Positions 11,164-24,200 of a DNA stretch of 64,000 nucleotides are shown here, one piece after another. The stretch is taken from positions 16,124,501-16,188,500 of the forward strand of contig CATNEN010000001.1 in assembly GCA_950097015.1 (NCBI GenBank). Direction: 5' to 3'. How positions within the stretch are numbered: position 1 is the first letter of the stretch; each line of letters opens with the position of its first letter. This DNA comes from Macrostomum hystrix. Taxonomy: Eukaryota > Platyhelminthes > Macrostomidae. Position numbers and translations under genes: made by a program. The notes below the pieces were generated by a model. It made no database searches. It worked only from the letters and a program-made list of their open reading frames with translations, and was not told the DNA's origin.

Positions 11164-11170
11164 TATAAAA
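11164..11170 (+). promoter_or_regulatory. TATA box of the secreted cysteine-rich protein gene
   Basis: TATAAAA stands in a GC-richer context (GGCTATAAAAGGAGG). It is 108 bp before the ATG at 11272, placing a start site near 11195 if spacing is standard. It is the only strong TATA box I saw next to a signal-peptide exon. Confidence 0.7.
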
Positions 11171-11271
11171 GGAGGACAGATATTCGCAGTAAGAAGCATT
11201 TAAACTGAAGTTAAGTAAATTCTTGAGAATTTTAATTGAATTACTAGCTAAATAGTTTCATATCGAAGAGA

Positions 11272-11783
11272 ATGCGTTCCGGACTGATCATTCTGTTGAT
11301 CTGCATCTGCATCGGCACATGCCACGGCTGGATCGGAGGTAATAAGATAGTTTAACAATCGCCAATTGTTTCAGAATAATATTTTTCAACCCATATTTGA
11401 ATAATTTCAGCTGGGATTTTTCGCGCCGTGCAAAATAGAGGGTAAGCTCCTGGTCACGGATGAGGATCATCAGCGATCATTTGTTATGGTCGCTGATGAG
11501 TCCATTGCTCAAATTAAATAGGCCAAGACTCGAAGCTCGCGAAAAGCCCAACCATGTTTATTTTAGCCTGAGGTGCGAAATTCAGCGCGACTGTAGCAGA
11601 CCCACCTGCTTCAGATATGGAGGCAGGACCCTGTGTGAGGCCAATTGCAAGGTATGCAGTGTGTGCCACCGCTATGGCCAGGTGAGGTCAAAGCGGTGCC
11701 GGCGATGCAGAGACAGTTGCCAGGCCAGCCCCAGAAACAGCTACTGTGCCAGGCGCAGATGGTGCGGTAGCTTCTGGCCCTAG
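11272..11783 (+). CDS. Small secreted arginine- and cysteine-rich protein, three exons
   Basis: Exons are 11272-11338, 11411-11441 and 11567-11783. Donors are GAG/GTAATA and GG/GTAAGC; acceptors are TTTCAG and TTTTAG. Phases agree and the total is 315 nt, 104 aa. Residues 1-19 are a signal peptide (basic start, then a hydrophobic Ile/Leu core). The mature part, about 85 residues, has 12 cysteines and is very basic, mostly arginine. Between the first and last cysteine the spacings are 5, 4, 8, 3, 2, 2, 10, 2, 3, 8, 5, almost a mirror image. Twelve cysteines would allow six disulfides. A TATA box lies upstream and a poly(A) signal 209 bp downstream, so this looks like a compact, highly transcribed secreted-peptide gene. 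I do not recognise the family. A cationic antimicrobial, venom-like or mucus/adhesive-gland peptide is possible; no function is shown. Confidence 0.75.
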
Positions 11784-11991
11784 TTAGGACACTGCACGAT
11801 CTTCGTCTATGGCCTAAAGCTATGGCGTTGCCGGGACGGAGACAGAAACGTTTACGGTGTTTGGCTTGAGAAAGGAACTGCGAAGCGCACTTTAATTTAC
11901 ATTTTTTCTCTCCTTGATATTTAAGGTTGAAGGGTTGCTCCGTTAATTGAACTGAAAATTTGTTCTATATCTGACTCAACAATTACTAGCT

Positions 11992-11997
11992 AATAAA
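11992..11997 (+). terminator. Poly(A) signal of the secreted-protein gene
   Basis: AATAAA lies 209 bp after the stop at 11783, with a second AATAAA a few bases further on. No other gene on plus ends nearby. Confidence 0.6.
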
Positions 11998-11999
11998 TG

Positions 12000-12380
12000 A
12001 AAGGGAAAAATAAAGGACTAATTTTATCTTGAAGATTCGCAATATTAAAATTGTGTTTCCTTGAATTTATTTTCAATCCATTGTTGCTTAAAGCTTCAAG
12101 CAACAATTAAAATTTATTTATATTTCGCAATTTAATTTTATTTAAATTTATATATAGTGTTATATTTATATTACGATATTTTAGTAGAGTTCATTACTCA
12201 TAAAAAATCCTTGTGTTTTTAGTGCTAGAGGTTAAGAGGTCTTGAACAGGCATGCCTACTCGTTTCAGTAGTAATTCCTGCTTTTCGAAAACAACCGGCT
12301 TATCGACGCGGATTTGCAATTCTGTTTCAAGGACTGATGCTGCGAGAAAATAGTAAATTGGTTGTTTGTTGAGCTAGAAA
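12000..12380. other. AT-rich spacer
   Basis: A 380-bp AT-rich segment between the poly(A) signal and the large array. Nothing else was seen in it. Confidence 0.5.
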
Positions 12381-15300
12381 TGAACCTGAGGATCTGGGAG
12401 AGTGTTATCCTCAACATGAGGATCTGGGAGAGTGTTATCCTCAACCTGAGGATCTGGGAGAGTGTTATCCTCAACCTGAGGATCTGGGAGAGTGTTATCC
12501 TCAACCTGAGGATCTGGGAGAGTGTTATCCTCAACCTGAGGATCTGGGAGAGTGTTATCCTCAACCTGAGGATCTGGGAGAGTGTTATCCTCAACCTGAG
12601 GATCTGGGAGAGTGTTATCCTCAACCTGAGGATCTGGAAGAGTGTTATCCTCAACCTGAGTATCTGGAAGAGTGTTATCCTCAACCTGAGGATCTGGGAG
12701 AGTGTTATCCTCAACCTGAGGATCTGGGAGAGTGTTATCCTCAACCTGAGGATCTGGGAGAGTGTTATCCTCAACCTGAGGATCTGGGAGAGTGTTATCC
12801 TCAACCTGAGGATCTGGAAGAGTGTTATCCTCAACCTGAGGATCTGAGAGAGTGTTATACTCAACCTGAGGATCTGGGAGAGTGTTATCCTCAACCTGAG
12901 GATCTGGGAGAGTGTTATCCTCAACCTGAGGATCTGGGAGAGTGTTATCCTCAACCTGAGGATCTGGGAGAGTGTTATCCTCAACCTGAGGATCTGGGAG
13001 AGTGTTATCCTCAACCTGAGGATCTGGGAGAGTGTTATCCTCAACCTGAGGATCTGGGAGTATGTTATCCTCAACCTGAGGATCTGAGAGAGTGTTATCC
13101 TCAACCTGAGGATCTGGGAGAGTGTTATCCTCAACCTGAGGATCTGGGAGAGTGTTATCCTCAACCTGAGGATCTGGGAGAGTGTTATCCTCAACCTGAG
13201 GATCTGGGAGAGTGTTATCCTCAACCTGAGGATCTGGGAGTATGTTATCCTCAACCTGAGGATCTGAGAGAGTGTTATCCTCAACCTGAGGATCTGGGAG
13301 AGTGTTATCCTCAACCTGAGGATCTGGGAGTATGTTATCCTCAACCTGAGGATCTGAGAGAGTGTTATCCTCAACCTGAGTATCTGGGAGAGTGTTATCC
13401 TCAACCTGAGGATCTGAGAGAGTGTTATCCTCAACCTGAGTATCTGGGAGAGTGTTATCCTCAACCTGAGTATCTGGGAGTGTGTTATCCTCAACCTGAG
13501 GATCTGGGAGAGTGTTATCCTCAACCTGAGTATCTGGGAGAGTGTTATCCTCAACCTGAGGATCTGGGAGAGTGTTATCCTCAACCTGAGGATCTGGGAG
13601 AGTGTTATCCTCAACCTGAGGATCTGGGAGAGTGTTGTCCTCAACCTGAGGATCTGGGAGAGTGTTATCCTCAACCTGAGGATCTGGGAGAGTGTTATCC
13701 TCAACCTGAGGATCTGAGAGAGTGTTATACTCAACCTGAGGATCTGGGAGAGTGTTATCCTCAACATGAGGATCTGGGAGAGTGTTATCCTCAACCTGAG
13801 GATCTGGGAGAGTGTTATCCTCAACATGAGGATCTGGGAGAGTTTTATCCTCAACATGAGGATCTGGGAGTATGTTATCCTCAACATGAGGATCTGGGAG
13901 AGTGTTATCCTCAACCTGAGGATCTGGGAGAGTGTTATCCTCAACCTGAGTATCTGGGAGAGTGTTATCCTCAACCTGAGGATCTGGGAGAGTGTTATCC
14001 TCAACCTGAGTATCTGGGAGAGTGTTATCCTCAACCTGAGTATCTGGGAGAGTGTTATCCTCAACCTGAGTATCTGGGAGAGTGTTATCCTCAACCTGAG
14101 TATCTGGGAGAGTGTTATCCTCAACCTGAGGATCTGGGAGAGTGTTATCCTCAACCTGAGGATCTGAGAGAGTGTTATCCTCAACCTGAGGATCTGGGAG
14201 AGTGTTATCCTCAACCTGAGGATCTGGGAGAGTGTTATCCTCAACCTGAGGATCTGAGAGAGTGTTATACTCAACCTGAGGATCTGAGAGAGTGTTATCC
14301 TCAACCTGAGTATCTGGGAGAGTGTTATCCTCAACATGAGGATCTGGGAGAGTGTTATCCTCAACCTGAGGATCTGGGAGAGTGTTATCCTCAACATGAG
14401 GATCTGAGAGAGTGTTATCCTCAACCTGAGTATCTGGGAGAGTGTTATCCTCAACATGAGGATCTGGGAGAGTGTTATCCTCAACCTGAGGATCTGGGAG
14501 AGTGTTATCCTCAACATGAGGATCTGGGAGAGTTTTATCCTCAACCTGAGGATCTGGGAGAGTGTTATCCTCAACCTGAGGATCTGAGAGAGTGTTATAC
14601 TCAACCTGAGGATCTGGGAGAGTGTTATCCTCAACATGAGGATCTGGGAGAGTGTTATCCTCAACCTGAGTATCTGGAAGTGTGTTATCCTCAACCTGAG
14701 TATCTGGAAGTGTGTTATCCTCAACCTGAGAATCTGGAAGTGTGTTATCCTCAACCTGAGGATCTGGAAGTGTGCTATCCTCAACCTGAGTATCTGGAAG
14801 TGTGTTATCCTCAACCTGAGTATCTGGAAGTGTGTTATCCTCAACCTGAGTATCTGGAAGTGTGTTATCCTCAACCTGAGTATCTGGAAGTGTGCTATCC
14901 TCAACCTGAGTATCTGGAAGTGTGCTATCCTCAACCTGAGTATCTGGAAGTGTGTTATCCTCAACCTGAGTATCTGGAAGTGTGTTATCCTCAACCTGAG
15001 TATCTGGAAGTGTGTTATCCTCAACCTGAGTATCTGGAAGTGTGTTATCCTCAACCTGAGTATCTGGAAGTGTGTTATCCTCAACCTGAGTATCTGGAAG
15101 TGTGTTATCCTCAACCTGAGTATCTGGAAGTGTGTTATCCTCAACCTGAGTATCTGGAAGTGTGCTATCCTCAACCTGAGTATCTGGAAGTGTGCTATCC
15201 TCAACCTGAGTATCTGGAAGTGTGTTATCCTCAACCTGAGTATCTGGAAGTGTGTTATCCTCAACCTGAGTATCTGGAAGTGTGTTATCCTCAACCTGAG

Positions 15301-15657
15301 TATCTGGAAGTGTGTTATCCTCAACCTGAGTATCTGGAAGTGTGTTATCCTCAACCTGATTATCTGGAAGTGTGTTATCCTCAACCTGAGTATCTGGAAG
15401 TGTGTTATCCTCAACCTGAGTATCTGGAAGTGTGTTATCCTCAACCTGATTATCTGGAAGTGTGTTATCCTCAACCTGAGTATCTGGAAGTGTGTTATCC
15501 TCAACCTGAGTATCTGGAAGTGTGCTATCCTCAACCTGAGTATCTGGAAGTGTGTTATCCTCAACCTGAGTATCTGGAAGTGTGTTATCCTCAACCTGAG
15601 TATCTGGAAGTGTGCTATCCTCAACCTGAGTATCTGGAAGTGTGTTATCCTCAACCT
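12381..15657. repeat. Minisatellite, 30-bp unit, about 109 copies, no indels
   Basis: The unit contains GATCTGGGAGAGTGTTATCC followed by TCAACCTGAG. The phase of the repeat never slips over 3.28 kb. Two subfamilies are separated sharply near 14665: GATCTGGGAGAGTG with many variants to the left, and the much more uniform TATCTGGAAGTGTG to the right. Because 30 is a multiple of 3, long frames stay open: an ORF of 1147 codons on minus and an open stretch of about 1100 codons on plus. These are decapeptide repeats caused by the array and not evidence of a gene. Confidence 0.97.
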
Positions 15658-16116
15658 GTTATTGCTGTCGAGTAGAAAAAATTGAATAAAACAAGAAAGT
15701 AAATCCAATTTATTTAGTCAAGCAACTCAAACTAGTCAACTGCAGTTTTTGCTTGTAAATAATTTTTAAATTAAATTTAATCAAAAAGGGATGGATGCCG
15801 GCAAGTAAAATGAAAACTGCCTGCCCGCTATTCAACAAAACTAGCACACAAAACGAGACAAAACATCAATTGAATACAATAACAAAAACACACCTTCAAA
15901 GATAGAAACGAATGCACAAAAGCTGATATAGGCAGTCTCGAAGCACTGGCATTGAGTCGCATGGCGGAAGCAACAGAGCGACATCAATATGACGATTGGG
16001 GAGAGGAAGACAACAGGTGCAAGAACTCGGTGCGCAAGTTAGCCCTATATAAATTCAAGGGCTTAATTAGTAGCAGGTTAAGAGCTGTTAGGACCATTCT
16101 AGATGAACTTTATCAC
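15658..16116. other. Unique spacer between two arrays
   Basis: This 460-bp spacer includes an ATG at 15961 that starts an acidic 19-residue stretch, beginning MAEATERHQYDDWGEEDNR, ending at a donor-like CAACAG then GTGCAA. It could be a first exon on plus, but no matching downstream exon was found before the convergent SLC4 gene. I leave it uncalled. Confidence 0.35.
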
Positions 16117-16124
16117 GATATGTT

Positions 16125-17590
16125 ACATAACCCATGGAATGCATGCCAACCTGTTACATAACCCATGGAATGCATGCTAACCTGTTACATAACCCATGGA
16201 ATGCATGCTAACCTGTTACATAACCCATGGAATGCATGCCAACCTGTTACATAACCCATGGAATGCATGCCAACCTGTTACATAACCCATGGAATGCATG
16301 CCAACCTGTTACATAACCCATGGAATGCATGCTAACCTGTTACATAACCCATGGAATGCATGCCAACCTGTTACATAACCCATGGAATGCATGCCAACCT
16401 GTTACATAACCCATGGAATGCATGCCAACCTGTTACATAACCCATGGAATGCATGCCAACCTGTTACATAACCCATGGAATGCATGCTAACCTGTTACAT
16501 AACACATGGAATGCATGCCAACCTGTTACATAACCCATGGAATGCATGCCAACCTGTTACATAACTCATGGAATGCATGCCAACCTGTTACATAACCCAT
16601 GGAATGCATGCGAACCTGTTACATAACCCATGGAATGCATGCCAACCTGTTACATAACCCATGGAATGCATGCCAACCTGTTACCTAACCCATGGAATGC
16701 ATGCCAACCTGTTACATAACCCATGGAATGCATGCCAACCTGTTACATAACCCATTGAATGCTTGCCAACCTGTTACATAACCCATGGAATGCATGCCAA
16801 TCTGTTACATAACCCATGGAATTCATGCCAACCTGTTACATAACCCATGGAATGCATGCTAACCTGTTACATAACCCATGGAATGCATGCCAACCTGTTA
16901 CATAACCCATGGAATGCATGCCAACCTGTTACATAACCCATGGAATGTTTGCCAACCTGTTACATAACTCATGGAATGCATGCCAACCTGTTACACAAGC
17001 CATGGAATGCATGCCAACCTGTTACATAACCCATGGAATGTTTGCCAACCTGTTACATAACTCATGGAATGCATGCCAACCTGTTACATAACTCATGGAA
17101 TGCATGCCAACCTGTTACACAAGCCATGGAATGCATGCCAACCTGTTACATAACCCATGGATTGTTTGCCAACCTGTTACATAACTCATGGAATGCATGC
17201 CAACCTGTTACATAACCCATGGAATGCATGCCAACCTGTTACATAACCCATGGAATGCATGCCAACCTGTTACATAACCCATGGAATGCATGCCAACCTG
17301 TTACATAACCCATGGAAATCATGCCAACCTGTTACATAACCCATGGAATGTTTGCCAACCTGTTACATAACCCATGGAAATCATGCCAACCTGTTACATA
17401 ACCCATGGATTGTTTGCCAACCTGTTACATAACTCATGGAATGCATGCCAACCTGTTACACAAGCCATGGAATGCATGCCAACCTGTTACACAAGCCATG
17501 GAATGCATGCTAACCTGTTACATAACCCATTAAATCATAACAGCCTGTTACACAACTCATGGAAATCATAACAGCCTGTTACACAACCCA
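16125..17590. repeat. Minisatellite, 31-bp unit, about 47 copies
   Basis: The unit contains GTTACATAACCCATGGAATG followed by CATGCCAACCT. Each unit carries the short palindromes CCATGG and, in most copies, ATGCAT/GCATGC. Variants such as ACACAAGCC, TTGTTTGCC and AAATCATGCC cluster in the right third. The last units degrade into CATAACAGCCTGTTAC. Confidence 0.96.
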
Positions 17591-18266
17591 CGCGAAAGGT
17601 ACAATGCATAACAGTTGGTTTCATTGTTAAAAGCAATTATTTACAAAATATAGGAACAGTTGCGGCTAAAATTGATAATAGCAAAATAATGCTCAGTATG
17701 TCAGATTTCTAAATAAAGCTGGTAAAAAGCAGTAAAACTTTTCTCACATCGATGAAAAGCAAGCAATTTTTTAGCCCAACAAAGACAAAAAGTTCAATTC
17801 AATATCCAACGGTGATTGCCCCAAAGCGATATTTTGCGGCGCAAAAATAGACAAAAAGCGATCAGAAGGAAAAAAGCGTTAAACACTACTGAACAAGGTT
17901 TTGATAAGTAGAGCGATGTGCACATATTAGTTCGAAATGTTTTTCTAAGCTCCTAAAATAGACAAACTATACGAATAAAAGGTGTGCATTAAACAATTAT
18001 TGAATCAATGAAAGCTAATGTCAATTGTCTAACAGACGATTGCACAAACACTGACAGACACATGCAAAGCTGCATGCAAAAGCTAAATAATTGCTGAATA
18101 AAATTTAAATCAAGTAGATTGTAGGTAATTATTTTGCAAAACAGAATTAATAATATGCTAATAATTAATTCACACGCCCAGCAGGAAGACACGCAAGCTA
18201 GCTAGACCAATTACCAACTGCACAAATAAGCATTGATCCTCTCTCTGATTTCGCTGCTATTGCTGA
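17591..18266. other. 3' flank of the SLC4 gene
   Basis: About 675 bp of AT-rich sequence following the SLC4 stop codon on minus. It presumably includes the 3' UTR. I did not find an unambiguous minus-strand AATAAA. Confidence 0.45.
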
Positions 18267-21200
18267 TCAACAGTTTGAGCGGTTCAGCTCCGGAGAAGAT
18301 TTTCCGGACGGCGGTTGGATGAGGATCTGCGGAGTGCCCGGCGACAGCAGCGGATCGGACTCGGGACGCGCGTTCCTGGGGACAGAATTCGATTAATAAA
18401 ATCTGAGAACTTATCTGAGAACTGCTCAAACTTAATCTGAGAACTGCTCAAACTTATCTGAGAGCTGCTTAAACTTATCTGAGAACTGCTCAAACTTAAT
18501 CTGAGAACTGCTCAAACTTATCTGAGAACTGCTCAAACTTAATCTGAGAACTGCTCAAATTTAATCTGAGAACTGCTCAAACTTAATCTGAGAACTGCTC
18601 AAACTTATCTGAGAACTGCTCAAGCTTAATCTGAGAACTGCTCAAACTTATCTGAGAACTGCTCAAGCTTAATCTGAGAACTGCTCAAACTTATCTGAGA
18701 ACTGCTTAAACTAACCAAAAAACTGGTTAAACTTATCTGAGAATTGCTCAAACTAATCCAAGAACTGCTCAAACTTAATCTGAGAGAACTGCTTAAACTT
18801 GATCGGAGAGAACTGCTCAAACTCATCTGAGATCTGCTCAAACTAATCCTGAAGAACTGCTCAAACTAATCCTGCAGAGCTGCTCAAACTAATCCTGAAG
18901 AGCTGCTCAAACTAATCCTGAAGGACTGCTTAAACTAATCAAAGAAGCTTTACAAGCAGATCAACCAGTACTCACTTCTCATGATTGTTCGTAGGCAGCC
19001 GGTTATGAATTCCTTCTCTGCCTTCGGAGACGCTGTGTTTTCCGCCAGCACGGGCAGTCTCGTCGGCCACATTAAAGGTCACCACAACAGGCTTCTTCGT
19101 GCCGCTATTAGGCGGAGCAACTTTGACCTCTTTGTCATCCAGAATTTCATCAGCTGCTAGGCTGTTAGACTTATCAGCAGAGTCTGGCTTGCAAGACTGG
19201 CACAGAGTTATGGGCGGCATTATATCGTCAAGCCATTTCAGCTCGCTAGTGGTGAACATGTAGTTTAGGGCCCAGCGAACGAAGCACATTGCCAGCACCA
19301 TGATTGGGAACAGGATGGAGATCTGCGAGATCGCCTTCACAACCCACAGCAGCGCCAGGCAGGCCACCTGAATTATGGTGAACTTGTGCACCTGTAATAT
19401 CCTCACGTGCCTGCAAATTAAGGGATAATACAGGAAGAGAACTGTTGATAAATACAAAGATATTAATCAGGGATAAAAGTTAAGGAATAATCTACCCTTA
19501 CTAGATTATAAGGATAAAGAATGTAAGGAACCAACCAGCCACAAGCTCTACCCACCCTGGCACGGGTGGGTAGGTTGGGGTGGGTCACCTACTACCGACC
19601 CAACCCCCTCCACAGACCCTACCAACCCCGACACCCACCCCACCCAGCCAGCCAATCAGCGAGCTGCGCCAGAGTCAAGCAATTTCCTTCTACTAATAAT
19701 CTAGGATTAATATAAGAGATTATCTGGGATAAGGAGTAGTGAATTATCAGGGACACACTACGCGTCATATAGGATAATCAGGGATATTTTAGACTTAGAA
19801 AAAAGTAGATTCTCACCTGAGGAAGATGTAGTCTGGCTGGTACTTCTGCGGCATGAACATCAGGCCCACCCGCTGCACCAGCTGCACACCCTTTAGGCTG
19901 GAAATGCCCATGAACAGAAACACTCCGTACAGCACAGGCATGGGAATGTACTTCAGCACCGGCGTCAGGAACACCGACAGGCCGATGAGCAGGAAGATCA
20001 GGAAGCCGGTGACACGGTTCTCACTGCAATGCGCCAAATGAAGTTAGGGTGATAACGAACACGTGCCAAAATGAGTCGGCCTCTTTACTTAAATTTCAGG
20101 CAAACATGAACCTAAAAAGCTAGCGATTAAATCACTAGTCTAACAGGTGAGGCATTACTCTAACAGGTGAGGCATTAGTCTAACAGGTGAGGCATTAGTC
20201 TAACAGGTGAGGCATTAGTCTAACAGGTGAGGCATTAGTCTAACTGGTGAGGCATTAGTCTAACAGGTGAGGCATTAGTCTAACAAGTGAGGCATTAGTC
20301 TAACAGGTGAGGCATTAGTCTAACTGGTGAGGCATTAGTCTAACAGGTGAGGCATTAGTCTAACTGGTGAGGCATTAGTCTAACAGGTGAGGCATTAGTC
20401 TAACAAGTGAGGCATTAGTCTAACAAGTGAGGCATTAGTCTAACAGTTCACTCACCGGCAGCCCAGAAACTTGGGTCTCTCGCCCGGCGCGCTAGTCTCG
20501 CTCTCTATCTTCAAGGCGATGACGTGATTGATTGACAGCACGGTGGCGGCCACAAACCAGGGAATGCCCAGAACAGAATTAATGCCAATAAGCAGGGCCA
20601 CAATGAGCAGGTCCAGGTGATAGCCGAGGCCCTTCTTAAGCTTGTTCTCCTTGCGGTTGACGATAACGGCCGTGATCTGTTGGTCCATGAAGATCAGGAT
20701 GGTGGCCAGTAAGGCTGGGAGCAGTGCCAGGGGAATAGAATACCAGGGATTCTGATCCCTGGCACCGAAGGCGGGCACAATCCAGCCCCTAGTCTCGTAG
20801 CCCAGGGTTGGCGAGAAAGTCTCAGGCACTTGCAGCTTCGGCGTCTGCAAGCCCACGAGCAGGTCCAGGGCTGTCATAGCAACGATGGCCAGCATGACGG
20901 CAAAGTCGCTAATCAGAGCGCGAACTCGATTAGGAAAGAATGCCGAGTTTCTCATCAGCTTCATGCCATAGCTGAGCACAAAGGTGCCAATACTGAGCAG
21001 GCAGGAGAAGAAAAACACGTCCGGTACAGCGAACTGATCGCAGCCGCTGCCCTCCCACTGGCCACCGTGTGAGCTGCACAGCTTCTTGTTCTTGTACCAG
21101 TCCCAGTCATAGTAGGGAATGACAGAATGATCCACATAGTACAACCCATCCGAGTCATTGTAGCTGGGAATGCGTAGTTGCTGACCCTGCTTCAGTGGCT

Positions 21201-24200
21201 CAGACTTATTTTGTCCAGGCTTGAGCACACACGTGCAATTTAGATCCAGCATGTAAGTTGGATTCCAGTTGGAATTCACTGGGTAGGCCTTGAGAATGTT
21301 GCTCAGCTTTTTGAAGGCTTCAAATATGAAGATCAGAGCGATGAGGCTAGCGAAAGACTCTTCCGTGAATCTGGTGATGTACCTGATGGTTGGGGTGGGG
21401 CATTGCTCAAACGGATGTCTGACACAATCTGACATGGATGGTCTGACACAATCTGACTGCATTGTCTGACACAATCTGACTGGAATGTCTGACACAATCT
21501 GACTGGATTATCTGACACAAACTGACTAGAATGTCTGACACAATCTGACTGGATTATCTGACACAATCTGACAGGATTGTCTGACACAATCTGACAGGAT
21601 TGTCTGACACAAACTGACTGGATTATCTGACACAATCTGACAGGATTGTCTGACACAATCTGACTGGATTATCTGACACAATCTGACTCGATTGTCTGAC
21701 ACAATCTGACTGGATTATCTGACACAATCTGACAGGATTGTCTGACACAATCTGACTGGATTATCTGACACAATCTGACATGGATGGTCTGACACAATCT
21801 GACTGGATTATCTGACACAATCTGACATGGATGGTCTGACACAATCTGACTGGATTGTCTGACACAAACTGACTGGAAAGTCTGACACAAACTGACTGGA
21901 TTATCTGACACAATATGACTGGATTATCTGACACAATCTGACAGGATTGTCTGACACAATCTGACAGGATTGTCTGACATAAACTGACTGGATTATCTGA
22001 CACAATCTGACAGGATTGTCTGACACAATCTGACTGGATTATCTGACACAATCTGACTCGATTGTCTGACACAATCTGACTGGATTATCTGACACAATCT
22101 GACAGGATTGTCTGACACAATCTGACTGGATTATCTGACACAATCTGACATGGATGGTCTGACACAATCTGACTGGATTATCTGACACAATCTGACATGG
22201 ATGGTCTGACACAATCTGACTGGATTATCTGACACAATCTGACATGGATGGTCTGACACAATCTGACTGGATTGTCTGACACAAACTGACTGGAAAGTCT
22301 GACACAAACTGACTGGATTATCTGACACAAACTGACTGTATTATCTGACACAATCTGACTGGATTGTCTGACAGAAACAGAATCTGACTGGAATGTCTGA
22401 CTGAACATGCGACTCACTTGACTAATGCGCTCAGATCGAATGCCACAAACAGCAGTAGTATAACAAATATCCACATTCCAATCCACAGCCGGAAAGATAG
22501 ATAATCCCAGCCGAGCGTACCCTTGCAGAATTTGTATATGATGGATTCGAACACTAGCACCGGACCGGTAGAGCCTGGGTTAGAAAATCAGAAATGAGCG
22601 GCCGATATGTTTCGAAAAGTATATAGTAACAAAATTATTGGCCTAAATTAATATCCGATATGTATCGAAAAGTGTATGTTAAATACAGCCAAAAATCCCA
22701 CCGAGAATCGTGAGCGGCTGTCCAGAGAACAGAGCGTACAGAATGCCGCAGATGGCGCCAGACAGAATGGACTCCATTGTGCCCAGGTAGCCCTCGGTTT
22801 CGTCAGAAAGCAGGCCGCCGAATGTAATGATCGGAGTCAGGCAGGCGAAGTAGAGAAAAAAGAAGGCGCCAATGGTTTGCACGTGAATTGCGTCGCGAAA
22901 ATCTGACAGATAAAATGGCGCCTTGCGTTTGACATCTTCGATCAGGCCGCCAAACAGGCGACCAGTGATGCGCAGAGACGGGTTAATGTGGCAATACTCG
23001 TCGTGAGCTGTTGTACTGTCCCCGTTGCCTCCAGGACCAGTAGGCTGGTCACCGTTGTCACCGGCTCCAGCAGCCCCAGTCATTGCTTCGTGCGATACGA
23101 GCGCTGCCGGAACAGCTAAACAATAAGAATTCACGATTAAAACATTTTTCTATGGCATTTTTATAACTAGCCTACTGACAATCTACTAAGTAAGTAGTTC
23201 AGTTAGGAAATTTGCTTCGACTTTTTATGTAAGCTAAAAAATGCAGCTTACAAGCCGAACTGCTCAGTAGAGCTGTGGAGGCGCTGACGGGCACGGAGGA
23301 GCCCTGCTTGCGCAGCTCCTGTGATGGCACCTCTTTTGGCGGCTCGATTCGAATGGAAGGATCCCATTCGTTTGGCGGCAGGACAGTGCAGGACTTGAGA
23401 AATTCGTCTACACCACACAGAAGGTCGTCCTATCAATGGAGCAAGGGCCGGACTTATACTATTGGGTTTGCGGGTGATAATGGAGTCTGAATTCTGCTAA
23501 GGATTGTGAAGTGAGGTCACATGACCCTCCGAGGAGTGCTAAAGAGGTCTTATGACCCCTCAGAGAAATGTCAGATGCCAGATGACCCCTGAGAGCTATG
23601 CTAAAAAGGTCGCATGATCCTAGAGATTGCGAAAGAGGTCTCATAATTCCTCAGAGTGCGAAAGAGGTTACATGACCCTGAAGAGGTTACATGACCCTGA
23701 AGAGGCTATATGACCCTGAAGAGGTTACATGACCCTGAAGAGGTTACATGACCCTGAAGAGGTTACATGACCCTGAAGAGGTTACATGACCCTGAAGAGG
23801 TTACATGACCTTGAAGAGGCTATATGACCCTGAAGAGGTTACATAAAACTGAAGAGGCTATATGACCCTGAAGAGGTTACATGAACCTGAAGAGGCTATA
23901 TGACCCTGAAGAGGTTACATGAACCTGAAGAGGCTATATGACCCTGAAGAGGTTACATGAACCTGAAGAGGCTATATGACCCTGAAGAGGTTACATGAAA
24001 CTGAAGAGGCTATATGACCCTGAAGAGGTTACATGAACCTGAAGAGGCTATATAACCTTGAAGAGGTTACATGAACCTGAAGAGGCTATATGACCCTGAA
24101 GAGGTTACATGAACCTGAAGAGGCTATATGACCCTGAAGAGATTACATGACCCTGAAGAGGCTATATGACCCTGAAGAGGTTACATGACCCTGAAGAGGT

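Noticed and set aside
12265-15708. 1147-codon open frame on minus with Leu-Arg-Ile-Thr decapeptide repeats
   Set aside because: It is a by-product of a 30-bp array lacking stops; frames on the other strand are open too, and no splice or promoter context supports a gene.
21333-22486. Cys-Val-Arg-Gln-rich frames overlapping the 23-bp array
   Set aside because: They arise from the array; the real exon 10 begins at 21382 after the acceptor, so the repeated N-terminal part of that frame is intronic.
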